A DNA stretch of 14,946 bases from JANQLU01 sp964434955 (lineage in GTDB: Bacteria; Planctomycetota; Planctomycetia; Pirellulales; Pirellulaceae), in NCBI GenBank assembly GCA_964434955.1, contig CAYSXI010000135.1:1-14946 (forward strand), read 5' to 3'. The notes under the pieces were generated by a model, which ran no database searches, was not told the DNA's origin, and saw nothing but the letters and a program-made list of their open reading frames with translations. The position numbers and the translations under genes were made by a program. Below are positions 7,115 to 13,905 of this stretch, piece after piece (the first letter of the stretch is position 1; each line of letters begins with the position of its first letter).

Positions 7115-8205
7115 TGAAAACGAAACCTGAAACACAATGCCGATACGATATCCTTTCGCTTGGCGAGGTGATGTTGCGATTGGATCCTGGCGATCGTCGC
7201 GTTCGTACGGCGCGCCGGTTCGATGCCTGGGAAGGCGGCGGTGAGTACAACGTTGCCCGGGGTTTGCGTCGATGTTTTGGGATGCGGGCTGCTTTGGTGA
7301 CCGCCTTGGCGGACAACGAGGTCGGCCGATTGATCGAAGACCTGATTCTGACCGGCGGCGTGGATGCTTCTCATGTGCGTTGGTTACCGTTTGACGGTGT
7401 TGGGCGGTCCATTCGAAACGGTCTCAACTTTACCGAACGTGGCTTCGGCGTTCGCGCGGCGCTGGGGACATCGGATCGAGGGCATACCGCGGCATCCCAG
7501 CTAAGACCGGGCGATATCGATTGGGAGCATTTGTTTGGCGAATTGGGCGTGCGTTGGTTTCACACCGGTGGGATTTACGCGGCGCTCTCGGATTCGACGC
7601 CGGCCGTGATCAAGGAGGCGATGGTCGCCGCCAAGAAACATGGCACGGTTGTCTCATACGACTTGAATTATCGGGCGTCCCTCTGGGAAGCGTTTGGCGG
7701 GCAGGAGGCGTGCCAGAAAGTTAATCGCGAGTTGGCGCCGATGGTCGACGTCATGATTGGCAACGAAGAAGACTTCACGGCATGCCTGGGCTTGAAGATC
7801 GAAGGGGTCGATGAACAGCTGAAATCGCTTCCGCTGGAAGGCTTTTCGAAAATGATTGAACAGGCTCGATCCGAGTTTCCAAATTTTCAAGTCGTTGCAA
7901 CGACGCTTCGCACGGTAAAAACAGCAACGATTAACGACTGGGGAGCAATCTGTTGGAAGGACGGGCAATTGCACGAGGCTCAACACCGTGAAAACCTGGA
8001 GATTTTTGATCGGGTTGGAGGCGGAGACAGTTTTGCTTCGGGGTTGATCTACGGATTGATGACGGCCGGTGATGGAAAAACTGCGGTGGAGTATGGGGCA
8101 GCACACGGCGCATTGGCAATGACAACGCCTGGAGATACAACCATGGCGTCACGTTCGGAAGTGGAAGCATTGATGGCTGGAAAGTCAGCCAGAGTGAAGC
8201 GCTAA
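7114..8205 (+). CDS. kdgK: 2-keto-3-deoxygluconate kinase (PfkB family)
   Basis: The enzyme would phosphorylate 2-keto-3-deoxygluconate to KDPG with ATP, joining the UxaA and Eda steps. It has 363 residues from ATG 7114 and belongs to the PfkB/ribokinase fold. An N-terminal LSLGEVMLRLDP (15-26) precedes the sugar-binding GGGEYNVARG (41-50). YDLNYRASLW (182-191) and IGNEEDF (215-221) follow. The anion hole and catalytic base are in DRVGGGDSFASGLIYG (299-314, base D305), with Gly in place of the commoner Ala of GAGD. The frame stays open upstream to an ATG at 7018, but that would run deep into eda; the ATG at 7114 overlaps the eda TAA by one base and matches the family N-terminus. The PfkB family is certain; the substrate is assigned from resemblance to KDG kinases and from the neighbours. 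Confidence 0.9.
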   Translation: MKTKPETQCRYDILSLGEVMLRLDPGDRRVRTARRFDAWEGGGEYNVARGLRRCFGMRAALVTALADNEVGRLIEDLILTGGVDASHVRWLPFDGVGRSIRNGLNFTERGFGVRAALGTSDRGHTAASQLRPGDIDWEHLFGELGVRWFHTGGIYAALSDSTPAVIKEAMVAAKKHGTVVSYDLNYRASLWEAFGGQEACQKVNRELAPMVDVMIGNEEDFTACLGLKIEGVDEQLKSLPLEGFSKMIEQARSEFPNFQVVATTLRTVKTATINDWGAICWKDGQLHEAQHRENLEIFDRVGGGDSFASGLIYGLMTAGDGKTAVEYGAAHGALAMTTPGDTTMASRSEVEALMAGKSARVKR

Positions 8206-8240
8206 CTGTTTGAGTTGGTGCAAATCAAAGCGGGGGAAAA

Positions 8241-9179
8241 ATGGAAAAAAGAAAGTTGGGGAAAACCGGGCTGGACCTGACGGTGCTCGGATTTGGAGCT
8301 TCGTCCATGGGTGCGGAGTTTCGTGGAGTGACGATTGAAGAGTCGTTGAAAAGTGTCCGAGTCGCGCTCGATCGCGGGATGAATCTCGTGGATACTTCGC
8401 CTTACTATGGTCGCGGCCAAAGTGAGGTTTTGCTGGGATACGCGCTGGATGGCGTGCCCCGCGATTCCTATTACCTGTGTACCAAACTCGGACGTTATGC
8501 CCCAGCTCATTTCGACTTTTCGGCGAAGCGAGTCGTCGAAAGCATCGATGTCAGCCTTGAACGAATGCGGACCGACTATCTCGACATCGTGCTCTGTCAT
8601 GATCCCGAGTATGTGGAATTAAGCCAGTTGGTCGAGGAAACCATTCCGGCACTTCGCAAGGTCCAGGAGCAGGGTAAAGTTCGGTTCGTAGGGATGTCCG
8701 GATATCCCATGAAGATTTTCCGCGAAGTTCTTTCGCAAACGGATTTGGATGTCATTCTTTCCTACAACCACTACACACTTCAAAACACCATGTTGGCTGA
8801 CGAGGTTTCCTGGCTTCAGGAAAAACAAGTGGGCATCATGAACGCCGCGCCTTTTAGTGCACGGCTATTAACCAACGCGCCGTTGCCCGTGTGGCACAAA
8901 GCCACGGACGAAGTACGCGCGATTTGCAAACAGGCCGCCGATCACTGTGCGGCAGCAGGAACCGACATTGCCAAGCTTGCGCTGCAGTTTTCGATTCGAC
9001 ATCGCGACATGGCAACTTGCATTACCGGTTCGGCCAACCCGGACCGAGTCGGGCAATGGTGCGACTGGATCGACGACCCAATCGATGAAACCTTGCTTGC
9101 CGAAGTCCAGGAAATCCTGAAACCGATTCACAACTGGTTCTACATCGAAGGCAGGCCAGAGAATAACGATCCTCATTAA
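8241..9179 (+). CDS. Aldo/keto reductase, probable L-galactose dehydrogenase
   Basis: The 312-residue protein is a TIM-barrel aldo/keto reductase with the full catalytic tetrad D51, Y56, K82, H120. Its closest match in my memory is plant L-galactose dehydrogenase: DTSPYYG.G.SE..LG (51-66), VPRDSYY..TKLGRY (72-86), FDFSAKRV..SID.SLER (91-108), ETIPAL.K....GK.RFVG, and DVILSYNHY. L-GalDH oxidises L-galactose at C1 to the lactone with NAD+. That supplies the lactonase encoded at 11008-11862. A C-terminal segment from about residue 230 has the usual nucleotide-binding helices (ALQFSIRH, ITGSANP). The gene follows kdgK by 35 bp and has a GGGGGA ribosome site just before the ATG. L-fucose dehydrogenases are close relatives, so L-fucose is the main alternative substrate. 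Confidence 0.85.
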   Translation: MEKRKLGKTGLDLTVLGFGASSMGAEFRGVTIEESLKSVRVALDRGMNLVDTSPYYGRGQSEVLLGYALDGVPRDSYYLCTKLGRYAPAHFDFSAKRVVESIDVSLERMRTDYLDIVLCHDPEYVELSQLVEETIPALRKVQEQGKVRFVGMSGYPMKIFREVLSQTDLDVILSYNHYTLQNTMLADEVSWLQEKQVGIMNAAPFSARLLTNAPLPVWHKATDEVRAICKQAADHCAAAGTDIAKLALQFSIRHRDMATCITGSANPDRVGQWCDWIDDPIDETLLAEVQEILKPIHNWFYIEGRPENNDPH

Positions 9180-9192
9180 CGGGCGAGTTGCT

Positions 9193-10977
9193 ATGAAATT
9201 TTCTTGGATGGCGATTGGTTATTGGTTGTTGGCTGTTTGCTGCGTTGATTTCGGCGCGGCGCAACAAAAACCCAATGTCGTGATCGTGATCACCGATGAT
9301 CAAGGCTATGGAGACTTGTCTTGCCATGGAAACCCGGTCCTGAAAACACCGAACCTGGACCGGCTGGCGGGTGAGTCGGTGCGATTGACGGACTATCATG
9401 TTTCGCCAACCTGCTCGCCGACTCGTGCCGCACTGCAGACGGGACACTGGACAAATCGCACCGGCGTTTGGCACACGATCATGGGCCGTTCGATGATTCG
9501 CGAGAACGAGGTTACGATTGGTCAGGTTTTCAAGGATGCCGGTTATGCTACCGGGATGTTTGGAAAGTGGCACTTGGGCGACAACGCCCCATTTCGCCCC
9601 GAGGACCGCGGGTACACCGAAGTATTGCGACACGGGGGTGGTGGTGTCGGGCAAACTCCCGATTATTGGGACAACGCGTATTTCGATGGCCACTATTTTC
9701 ACAACGGCAAACCGGTACCCGTCAAAGGTTTTTGCTCCGACGTGTTTTTCGATTACGCCAAACGGTTCATCAAAGCGACGAAGGCTGAGGGCAAGCCTTT
9801 CCTGGCTTACATTTCGACCAACGCTCCCCATGGGCCTTTTCATTGTCCTGTGAAATACAGCAAGCCTTATGCGTCACAAGAGAAAGGCGTGGCGAATTTC
9901 TTGGGGATGATCGCCAATATTGATGACAATGTCGGCCGGATGCGCAAATTTCTGGCCGATGAAGGCTTGGCAGAAAACACGATTTTCATTTTCACGACCG
10001 ACAACGGAACGGCCGCGGGAAACAGGATTTTCAATGCGAAGATGCGCGGCAAAAAAGGGAGTGAGTACGACGGCGGGCATCGTGTTCCCTTTTTTGTTCA
10101 TTGGCCCAAAGGCAATTTGAAAGGCGGGCGCGATGTGACGACGATCACGGCTCACGTCGACGTTTTGCCAACGCTAATCGATCTTTGCCAGATCCCGGCA
10201 CCGAAGAATGTCAAGTTTGATGGCATGAGCGTGGTCCCGCTACTGAAAAATAACCCACAAGCGGATTGGCCGGACCGAATCCTGGTAACCGATTCCCAGC
10301 GAGTCAAGGATCCGATCAAGTGGCGGAAAAGCGCGGTGATGACGAACCGTTGGCGCTTGGTCAATGGAAAAGAATTGTACGACATGAAAGCGGACCCCTC
10401 GCAGCAAAACAATGTTGCGGACGGTAACCCGGAAGTCGTCAAACGCCTTACCGCCTTTTACGACGCCTGGTGGAAGGAACTTGAGCCGACATTTGGTCAG
10501 CCTGCAAGAATCCATCTAGGTTCCGAAGCGGAAAATCCAGCTAACCTGACTTCGCATGACTGGATTACGACTGGGGCGACGCCTTGGAATCAGGCGATGG
10601 TTCGCAACGGAATCAATCGAAAAAACATGACGGGATACTGGTATGTGGATGTACGAGAAGCGGGTGAGTACGTTTTGACATTTCGGCGTTGGCCAAAAGA
10701 ATCCGACGCGGCCGTCGACGCCGCACTTAAGCCGGGTCCCAAAGTTCCGGGAGCCCGAGCGTTTCGTGAAACACCTGGGAAAGCAATCAAGCCCGTTAAG
10801 GTTCGACTTCAAGTTGGAGACAAGAAATGGGAAAAGGAATTCGAGGCAGGGTCCAAGTTTTCTCAATTCCGTGTTCAACTTGAAAAAGGTCCAACAAGGA
10901 TATCCGGTCGATGGATTACGGAATCCGGCGACGAATACGGAACTTACTACCTGGAAGCCTTACGCGAGAAAAAGTGA
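9193..10977 (+). CDS. Secreted type I sulfatase (formylglycine-dependent)
   Basis: The enzyme hydrolyses sulfate esters, probably on a polysaccharide or oligosaccharide, outside the cytoplasmic membrane. Of its 594 residues, 1-24 form a signal peptide (hydrophobic YWLLAVCCV, cleavage likely after GAA). Active-site residues are all visible: metal ligands D35-D36, D270 and N271; the formylglycine cysteine C74 in CSPTRAALQTG with R78; K125 and H127 in GKWHLG; H213 in NAPHGP; and K288 in GKKGSEYDGG. It therefore depends on a formylglycine-generating enzyme not in this window. After the sulfatase fold (ending near 450) there is an extra domain of about 140 residues with beta-rich sequence (WYVDVREAGEYVLTFRRWP), perhaps carbohydrate-facing. 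It starts 13 bp after the aldo/keto reductase stop, so it is probably co-transcribed with the sugar pathway. The exact sulfated substrate is not readable from sequence. Confidence 0.93.
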   Translation: MKFSWMAIGYWLLAVCCVDFGAAQQKPNVVIVITDDQGYGDLSCHGNPVLKTPNLDRLAGESVRLTDYHVSPTCSPTRAALQTGHWTNRTGVWHTIMGRSMIRENEVTIGQVFKDAGYATGMFGKWHLGDNAPFRPEDRGYTEVLRHGGGGVGQTPDYWDNAYFDGHYFHNGKPVPVKGFCSDVFFDYAKRFIKATKAEGKPFLAYISTNAPHGPFHCPVKYSKPYASQEKGVANFLGMIANIDDNVGRMRKFLADEGLAENTIFIFTTDNGTAAGNRIFNAKMRGKKGSEYDGGHRVPFFVHWPKGNLKGGRDVTTITAHVDVLPTLIDLCQIPAPKNVKFDGMSVVPLLKNNPQADWPDRILVTDSQRVKDPIKWRKSAVMTNRWRLVNGKELYDMKADPSQQNNVADGNPEVVKRLTAFYDAWWKELEPTFGQPARIHLGSEAENPANLTSHDWITTGATPWNQAMVRNGINRKNMTGYWYVDVREAGEYVLTFRRWPKESDAAVDAALKPGPKVPGARAFRETPGKAIKPVKVRLQVGDKKWEKEFEAGSKFSQFRVQLEKGPTRISGRWITESGDEYGTYYLEALREKK

Positions 10978-11007
10978 ACTCGGGATGGTTGCCCGGGAAC
11001 ATCACTT

Positions 11008-11862
11008 TCACTCGTCCATGCCGAGGCCATAAAAGTTGTTTGCCGTTTTGCCAAAGATGGCATCCCGTTCGGAATCGGAGATTGGACCCAGGACCTCGAC
11101 AAGTGCTTCGTACACTTGCTGATAACTTCCGGCCAACTCGCAGACCGGCCAGTCCGTTCCAAACATGCAACGGTCAGGCCCGAAAAACTCCAGCGCCGAT
11201 TCGACGTAAGGCTTGAGATCGGCCGGTTTCCAAGCGGACCAATCAGCTTCGGTGATCATTCCAGAAAGTTTGCAATAGATGTTCTCGTGCTTCGAAGCGT
11301 TCTTGAGATCATCGATCCAGCCTGCCGTGATTTGTTCTTTGATCCTGGGCTTGGCCAGATGATTGATGACCATCGGCAAATTCGGAAGTTCTTTTCCAAG
11401 CGTCTCCGCATGGCGAAGGTGCTTCACGTAAAACAGCAAATCGAATGGAAACTGTTTCGCTTCAAGAACTTTGAGGCCGCGAATGATTTCCGGTCGCACA
11501 ATGAAATCGTCGTCAGGCTCATCCTGGGTCACATGCCGGATACCGACAAACTTCGGGTGGTCGATAAAGGATTCCAGTTGTTCCTGGCAAGCATCACTGG
11601 CCAGGTCAACCCAACCGACGACGCCCGCAATAAAATCATGATTCTCTGCGAGGCCGAGTACCCAACGATTTTCCTCGACGTTGTGCTGGGTCTGGACAAA
11701 GATCGTTCGATCGACACCAGCGACCTCAATTTGTTTCGCAAGATGCTCAGGGAGATAGTCCTGGTTGATTTTCTCCAAGTTGGGATCCTGGAGCCAGGCA
11801 TAATCAAACGGAAGGTCCCGTTGCCAAAAATGTTGGTGTGCGTCGATAATCACTGCGTTCAC
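11008..11862 (-). CDS. Amidohydrolase-superfamily sugar lactonase (COG3618 type), probable L-galactonolactonase
   Basis: The product is a TIM-barrel hydrolase of 284 residues in the group containing L-fuconolactonase and related aldonolactonases. Visible motifs are the N-terminal DAHQHFW (7-13, metal-binding histidines H9 and H11), GVVGWVDL (80-87), GIRHVTQDE (107-115), VINHLAKP (165-172, H168), YCKLSGM (196-202) and FGTDWPV (234-240, catalytic D237). It would open the lactone made by the aldo/keto reductase to L-galactonate for the zinc dehydrogenase. The GTG at 11862 is preferred because it places the DAHQHFW motif at the usual distance from the N-terminus; a GTG at 11853 is equally possible, and a TTG at 11925 would add 21 residues unlike the family. 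No strong ribosome site decides it. The gene converges on the sulfatase gene with 30 bp between stops. L-fuconolactone or L-rhamnonolactone are alternative substrates. Confidence 0.85.
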   Translation of the reverse strand: MNAVIIDAHQHFWQRDLPFDYAWLQDPNLEKINQDYLPEHLAKQIEVAGVDRTIFVQTQHNVEENRWVLGLAENHDFIAGVVGWVDLASDACQEQLESFIDHPKFVGIRHVTQDEPDDDFIVRPEIIRGLKVLEAKQFPFDLLFYVKHLRHAETLGKELPNLPMVINHLAKPRIKEQITAGWIDDLKNASKHENIYCKLSGMITEADWSAWKPADLKPYVESALEFFGPDRCMFGTDWPVCELAGSYQQVYEALVEVLGPISDSERDAIFGKTANNFYGLGMDE

Positions 11863-11959
11863 CCGGAATCGTTCATGGATTTGTATTCGAAGGATTGGTG
11901 TCGCAAAAACAGGAACGAATTTCAACCCACCAACTCAAATATTTGATCGGGGCAGTCCC

Positions 11960-12649
11960 TTGAGCAACCAAAACGGCAAGTCATCAGCTCAGTTCAACAT
12001 TGAATATCCGCTTTACTTGATTCCGCACGGTGGTGGTTATCTTTCAATCGTGAATCCGGACGACACAAAGAAGCAGATGCTTGTGATTTGTTCGTCAAAA
12101 GAGCTGGCGATGGGGCTCGTCTACCAGTTCGAGCTGATGAGCATGTTGAAAGAACTTAAGAATGATCGCGAGTTCGTTTGGCTTCTTCGCAGTATCAAAA
12201 AACCGGTAACCCAGGTTGCGTTTGATCCTCAGCCTCAAGGCGAGGAAGTCAACGCTGTCGAAATTGTTGAAATCGATGAGTTGCTCTCGAATCGATTGTC
12301 ACCCGACATGTCGCCGTGGAACTATCCGGTTTATGTCGTCGCGCAGGAACAGGGGTTCGTGTCCATCGAATCGCCAGATGAAACCGGCGAAATGATCATG
12401 TTGCTATGCCTGTTTACGGAAAAGCGGTTGGCCGCCGATTACTTGGACAAGTCAGGAAGCGAAGGAGAGTTTTGCGCCTTTCATGACGTTGGCGAAGCAA
12501 GAACGTTCTTTGAGTCTCTCGACCGCTCGCTGGCGGCTGCAGTTGCCCTGGATCCGGAAATCGATGAGGGCACGCATAAGGCAAAATACTGTTTCTCGAT
12601 CGAGGTTCTTCTCGAAAAATACCTGGTTGGCGGAGTTGGGGAAGAATAG
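11960..12649 (+). CDS. Unrecognised protein with two tandem copies of one domain
   Basis: I do not recognise this 229-residue, soluble, acidic protein. It has a clear internal duplication. Copy one (about 16-110) begins YPLYLIPHGGGYLSIVNPD and runs through an AFDP motif (87-90) to EIDELL. Copy two (about 122-220) begins YPVYVVAQEQGFVSIESPD and runs through ALDP (196-199) to SIEVLLEK. The spacing from YP to the (V)A(F/L)DP motif is 70 residues in copy one and 73 in copy two. The (V)AxDP element is faintly like SseB-type domains, but this is not enough for an assignment. The start is taken as TTG 11960, because translation from there leads straight into copy one; the next ATG would cut into it. 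It is divergent from the lactonase gene, across 97 bp. Confidence 0.8.
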   Translation: MSNQNGKSSAQFNIEYPLYLIPHGGGYLSIVNPDDTKKQMLVICSSKELAMGLVYQFELMSMLKELKNDREFVWLLRSIKKPVTQVAFDPQPQGEEVNAVEIVEIDELLSNRLSPDMSPWNYPVYVVAQEQGFVSIESPDETGEMIMLLCLFTEKRLAADYLDKSGSEGEFCAFHDVGEARTFFESLDRSLAAAVALDPEIDEGTHKAKYCFSIEVLLEKYLVGGVGEE

Positions 12650-12803
12650 GCGGATCCGATTTTTCGGATTCCCAGTGGACGGCCGTGGCGGGAATTCGGT
12701 TGTATTTCCGAAGGGCATGTTTGGCTTTTCGCCCGATTCCCGGGGAAAAACTCAACTCCAATTATTTTTTGGAATTTGGTCACATTTCCATGTCCGACTT
12801 TCA

Positions 12804-12835
12804 TTCGTTTCCGCATCTATAGATGTAGGAACGAA
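12804..12835. repeat. Long imperfect inverted repeat (hairpin)
   Basis: The centre CATCTATAGATG (12814-12825) is a perfect 12-base palindrome. It is extended on both sides by TTCGTTTCC (12804-12812) and GGAACGAA (12828-12835), which pair with one bulged T, giving a hairpin of about 14 pairs in 32 bases. No T-run follows on either strand, so it is not a standard terminator. It could be an operator, an RNA structure or a remnant of a small mobile repeat. Confidence 0.55.
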
Positions 12836-12982
12836 AAACAAACGAAAAGAATCGGGTGTTTCCCCAAATTGACATCCGATTCCTGCCAGCAACCGAAAGG
12901 AGCATCGAACTCAGAGCAAAAACAATTCCCAAGTTTTTTCCCAAAAAAACAATCATGGCGGATACCCCCCCGCCTGAAACCG

Positions 12983-13016
12983 AAAAAGGCCGCGTCTTCC
13001 CAACGCGGCTTTTTTT
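12983..13016 (+). terminator. Strong intrinsic terminator
   Basis: GCCGCGT (12989-12995) pairs perfectly with ACGCGGC (13003-13009) around the loop CTTCCCA. An A-run precedes the stem (12983-12987) and seven T follow it (13010-13016). The A-run makes it potentially active on both strands. It lies about 340 bp after the stop of the duplicated-domain gene and about 135 bp before the NusG-like gene, so it would end transcripts from the left. Confidence 0.85.
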
Positions 13017-13152
13017 ACGCGCCCGGGAATTCAAAATGGAAGGCAGAAATTGAAACGGAATCGAAAACGACCATCCTGATTCTTGCCGGATCTGTCTTGT
13101 CGTATCCCGTCGAATGTCAACAATTGTTGGATTCCTTCTTGAAGCGACCAAA

Positions 13153-13716
13153 ATGCCAATTCTCGACCGCGAGCCCGACATTTACCCAGCGAATCTGTTC
13201 GATGACCAAGAACGGTTGGCGGATAAGACGCGTCGTTGGTGGAGCATCTACACGATGTCGCGTCGTGAAAAAGACTTGATGCGAAAGCTCTATCAGAAGC
13301 AAATTGCATTCTTCGGTCCCACGGTTGCGAAACGCTATCGCTCGCCCAACGGCCGGCTTCGCACGAGTTACATTCCGCTTTTTCCGAATTACATCTTTGT
13401 GTTTGCGAACGAGGCGGAAAAGTATGAAGCCATGACGACCAACTGTGTTTCTCGTGCGAACGAAATCAATGACACAGAAATGTTGCTGACCGATTTGCGC
13501 CAGATCCAAGCCGCCTGTCTTTCCGGGGTTCCGTTGACTCCCGAGGCCAAGCTCCAATCTGGTGACCAGGTGAGGGTTCGCAGCGGTCCTTTTGCTGGCT
13601 ACGACGGCTTGGTGATTCGGCGAGAAGGAAAAACTCGCCTGCTGCTGTCGGTTCGTTTTCTTGAGCAGGGTGTTTCGATGGAAATCGACGAAGGTTTATT
13701 GGAAGTAATCGTTTGA
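13153..13716 (+). CDS. NusG/RfaH-like transcription antitermination factor
   Basis: Such proteins bind RNA polymerase through an N-terminal NGN domain and bind ribosome or Rho partners through a C-terminal KOW domain. The 187-residue product has an NGN-like part with RRWWSIYTMSRREK (27-40), FFGP (53-56) and TSYIPLFPNYIFVFA (71-85), and a KOW domain at about 137-170 (GDQVRVRSGPFAGYDG). The ATG at 13153 is chosen because MPILDREPDIYPANLF resembles N-termini of planctomycete members; an in-frame ATG at 13114 would add 13 residues. The ribosome site is weak for both. Length fits a specialised NusG paralogue more than housekeeping NusG, and there are no secE, rplK or rplA genes beside it. Relatives often precede polysaccharide operons, but the next gene is not one, so the target is unclear. 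Confidence 0.85.
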   Translation: MPILDREPDIYPANLFDDQERLADKTRRWWSIYTMSRREKDLMRKLYQKQIAFFGPTVAKRYRSPNGRLRTSYIPLFPNYIFVFANEAEKYEAMTTNCVSRANEINDTEMLLTDLRQIQAACLSGVPLTPEAKLQSGDQVRVRSGPFAGYDGLVIRREGKTRLLLSVRFLEQGVSMEIDEGLLEVIV

Positions 13717-13727
13717 TTAGCAAACGA
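13709..13727. repeat. Small perfect hairpin over the stop of the NusG-like gene
   Basis: TCGTTTG (13709-13715) and CAAACGA (13721-13727) form a 7-bp stem with loop ATTAG that covers the stop codon. No T-run follows, so termination is doubtful; it may be an mRNA 3' stabilising hairpin or chance. Confidence 0.35.
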
Positions 13728-13905
13728 ATTCGACCTAGATTTTCAATGGCAAACCGAATTATGGGAACGAATTCCGCCCAAAATCGTCATTCGAATCAAC
13801 CCTTGGTATTCGGTAAAATAATAGTTTGACGCACCGCGTTAAATTAAAGGAACAGCTTTTCTCGGCCCTGATTTCTGGCCGCACGATTGAACTGAAGAGA
13901 GCCTG

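Larger units (their letters stand above)
12650..13152. other. Long non-coding stretch upstream of the NusG-like gene
   Basis: About 500 bp without a credible gene. It contains the inverted repeat at 12804-12835, the intrinsic terminator at 12983-13016, and the leader of the NusG-like gene. Open frames here are short. One small frame from ATG 12956 runs through the terminator hairpin and was not accepted as a gene. Confidence 0.6.

Noticed and set aside
9022..9843. 273-residue open frame on the minus strand across the AKR/sulfatase junction
   Set aside because: It spans two genes with clear motifs and an intergenic gap, and its translation looks like no protein family.
10978..11007. Shared bidirectional terminator between the sulfatase and lactonase stops
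   Set aside because: Only a 4-bp CGGG/CCCG pairing with no T-run on either strand could be found in these 30 bp.
2657..11862. L-fucose catabolism as the purpose of the locus
   Set aside because: The AKR and lactonase could fit L-fucose, but UxaA, UxaB and KDPG aldolase act on C6-hydroxylated acids. The LgoD-UxaB-UxaA order has no role in the usual fuconate routes. Kept only as an alternative substrate for single enzymes.
11116..11946. 276-residue open frame on the plus strand opposite the lactonase gene
   Set aside because: The minus strand carries all lactonase motifs in order; the plus frame carries none.
11935..11946. Perfect 12-bp palindrome TCAAATATTTGA before the duplicated-domain gene
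   Set aside because: Three or four 12-bp palindromes are expected by chance in 15 kb; its position between divergent genes is suggestive but not enough.
12956..13054. Small frame starting ATG 12956 (MADTPPPETEK...)
   Set aside because: It runs through a perfect terminator hairpin and its T-run, so the codons reflect the RNA structure and not a protein.
13118..13129. Perfect 12-bp palindrome CAACAATTGTTG just upstream of the NusG-like start
   Set aside because: Same chance expectation; no second half-site or promoter next to it to support an operator.
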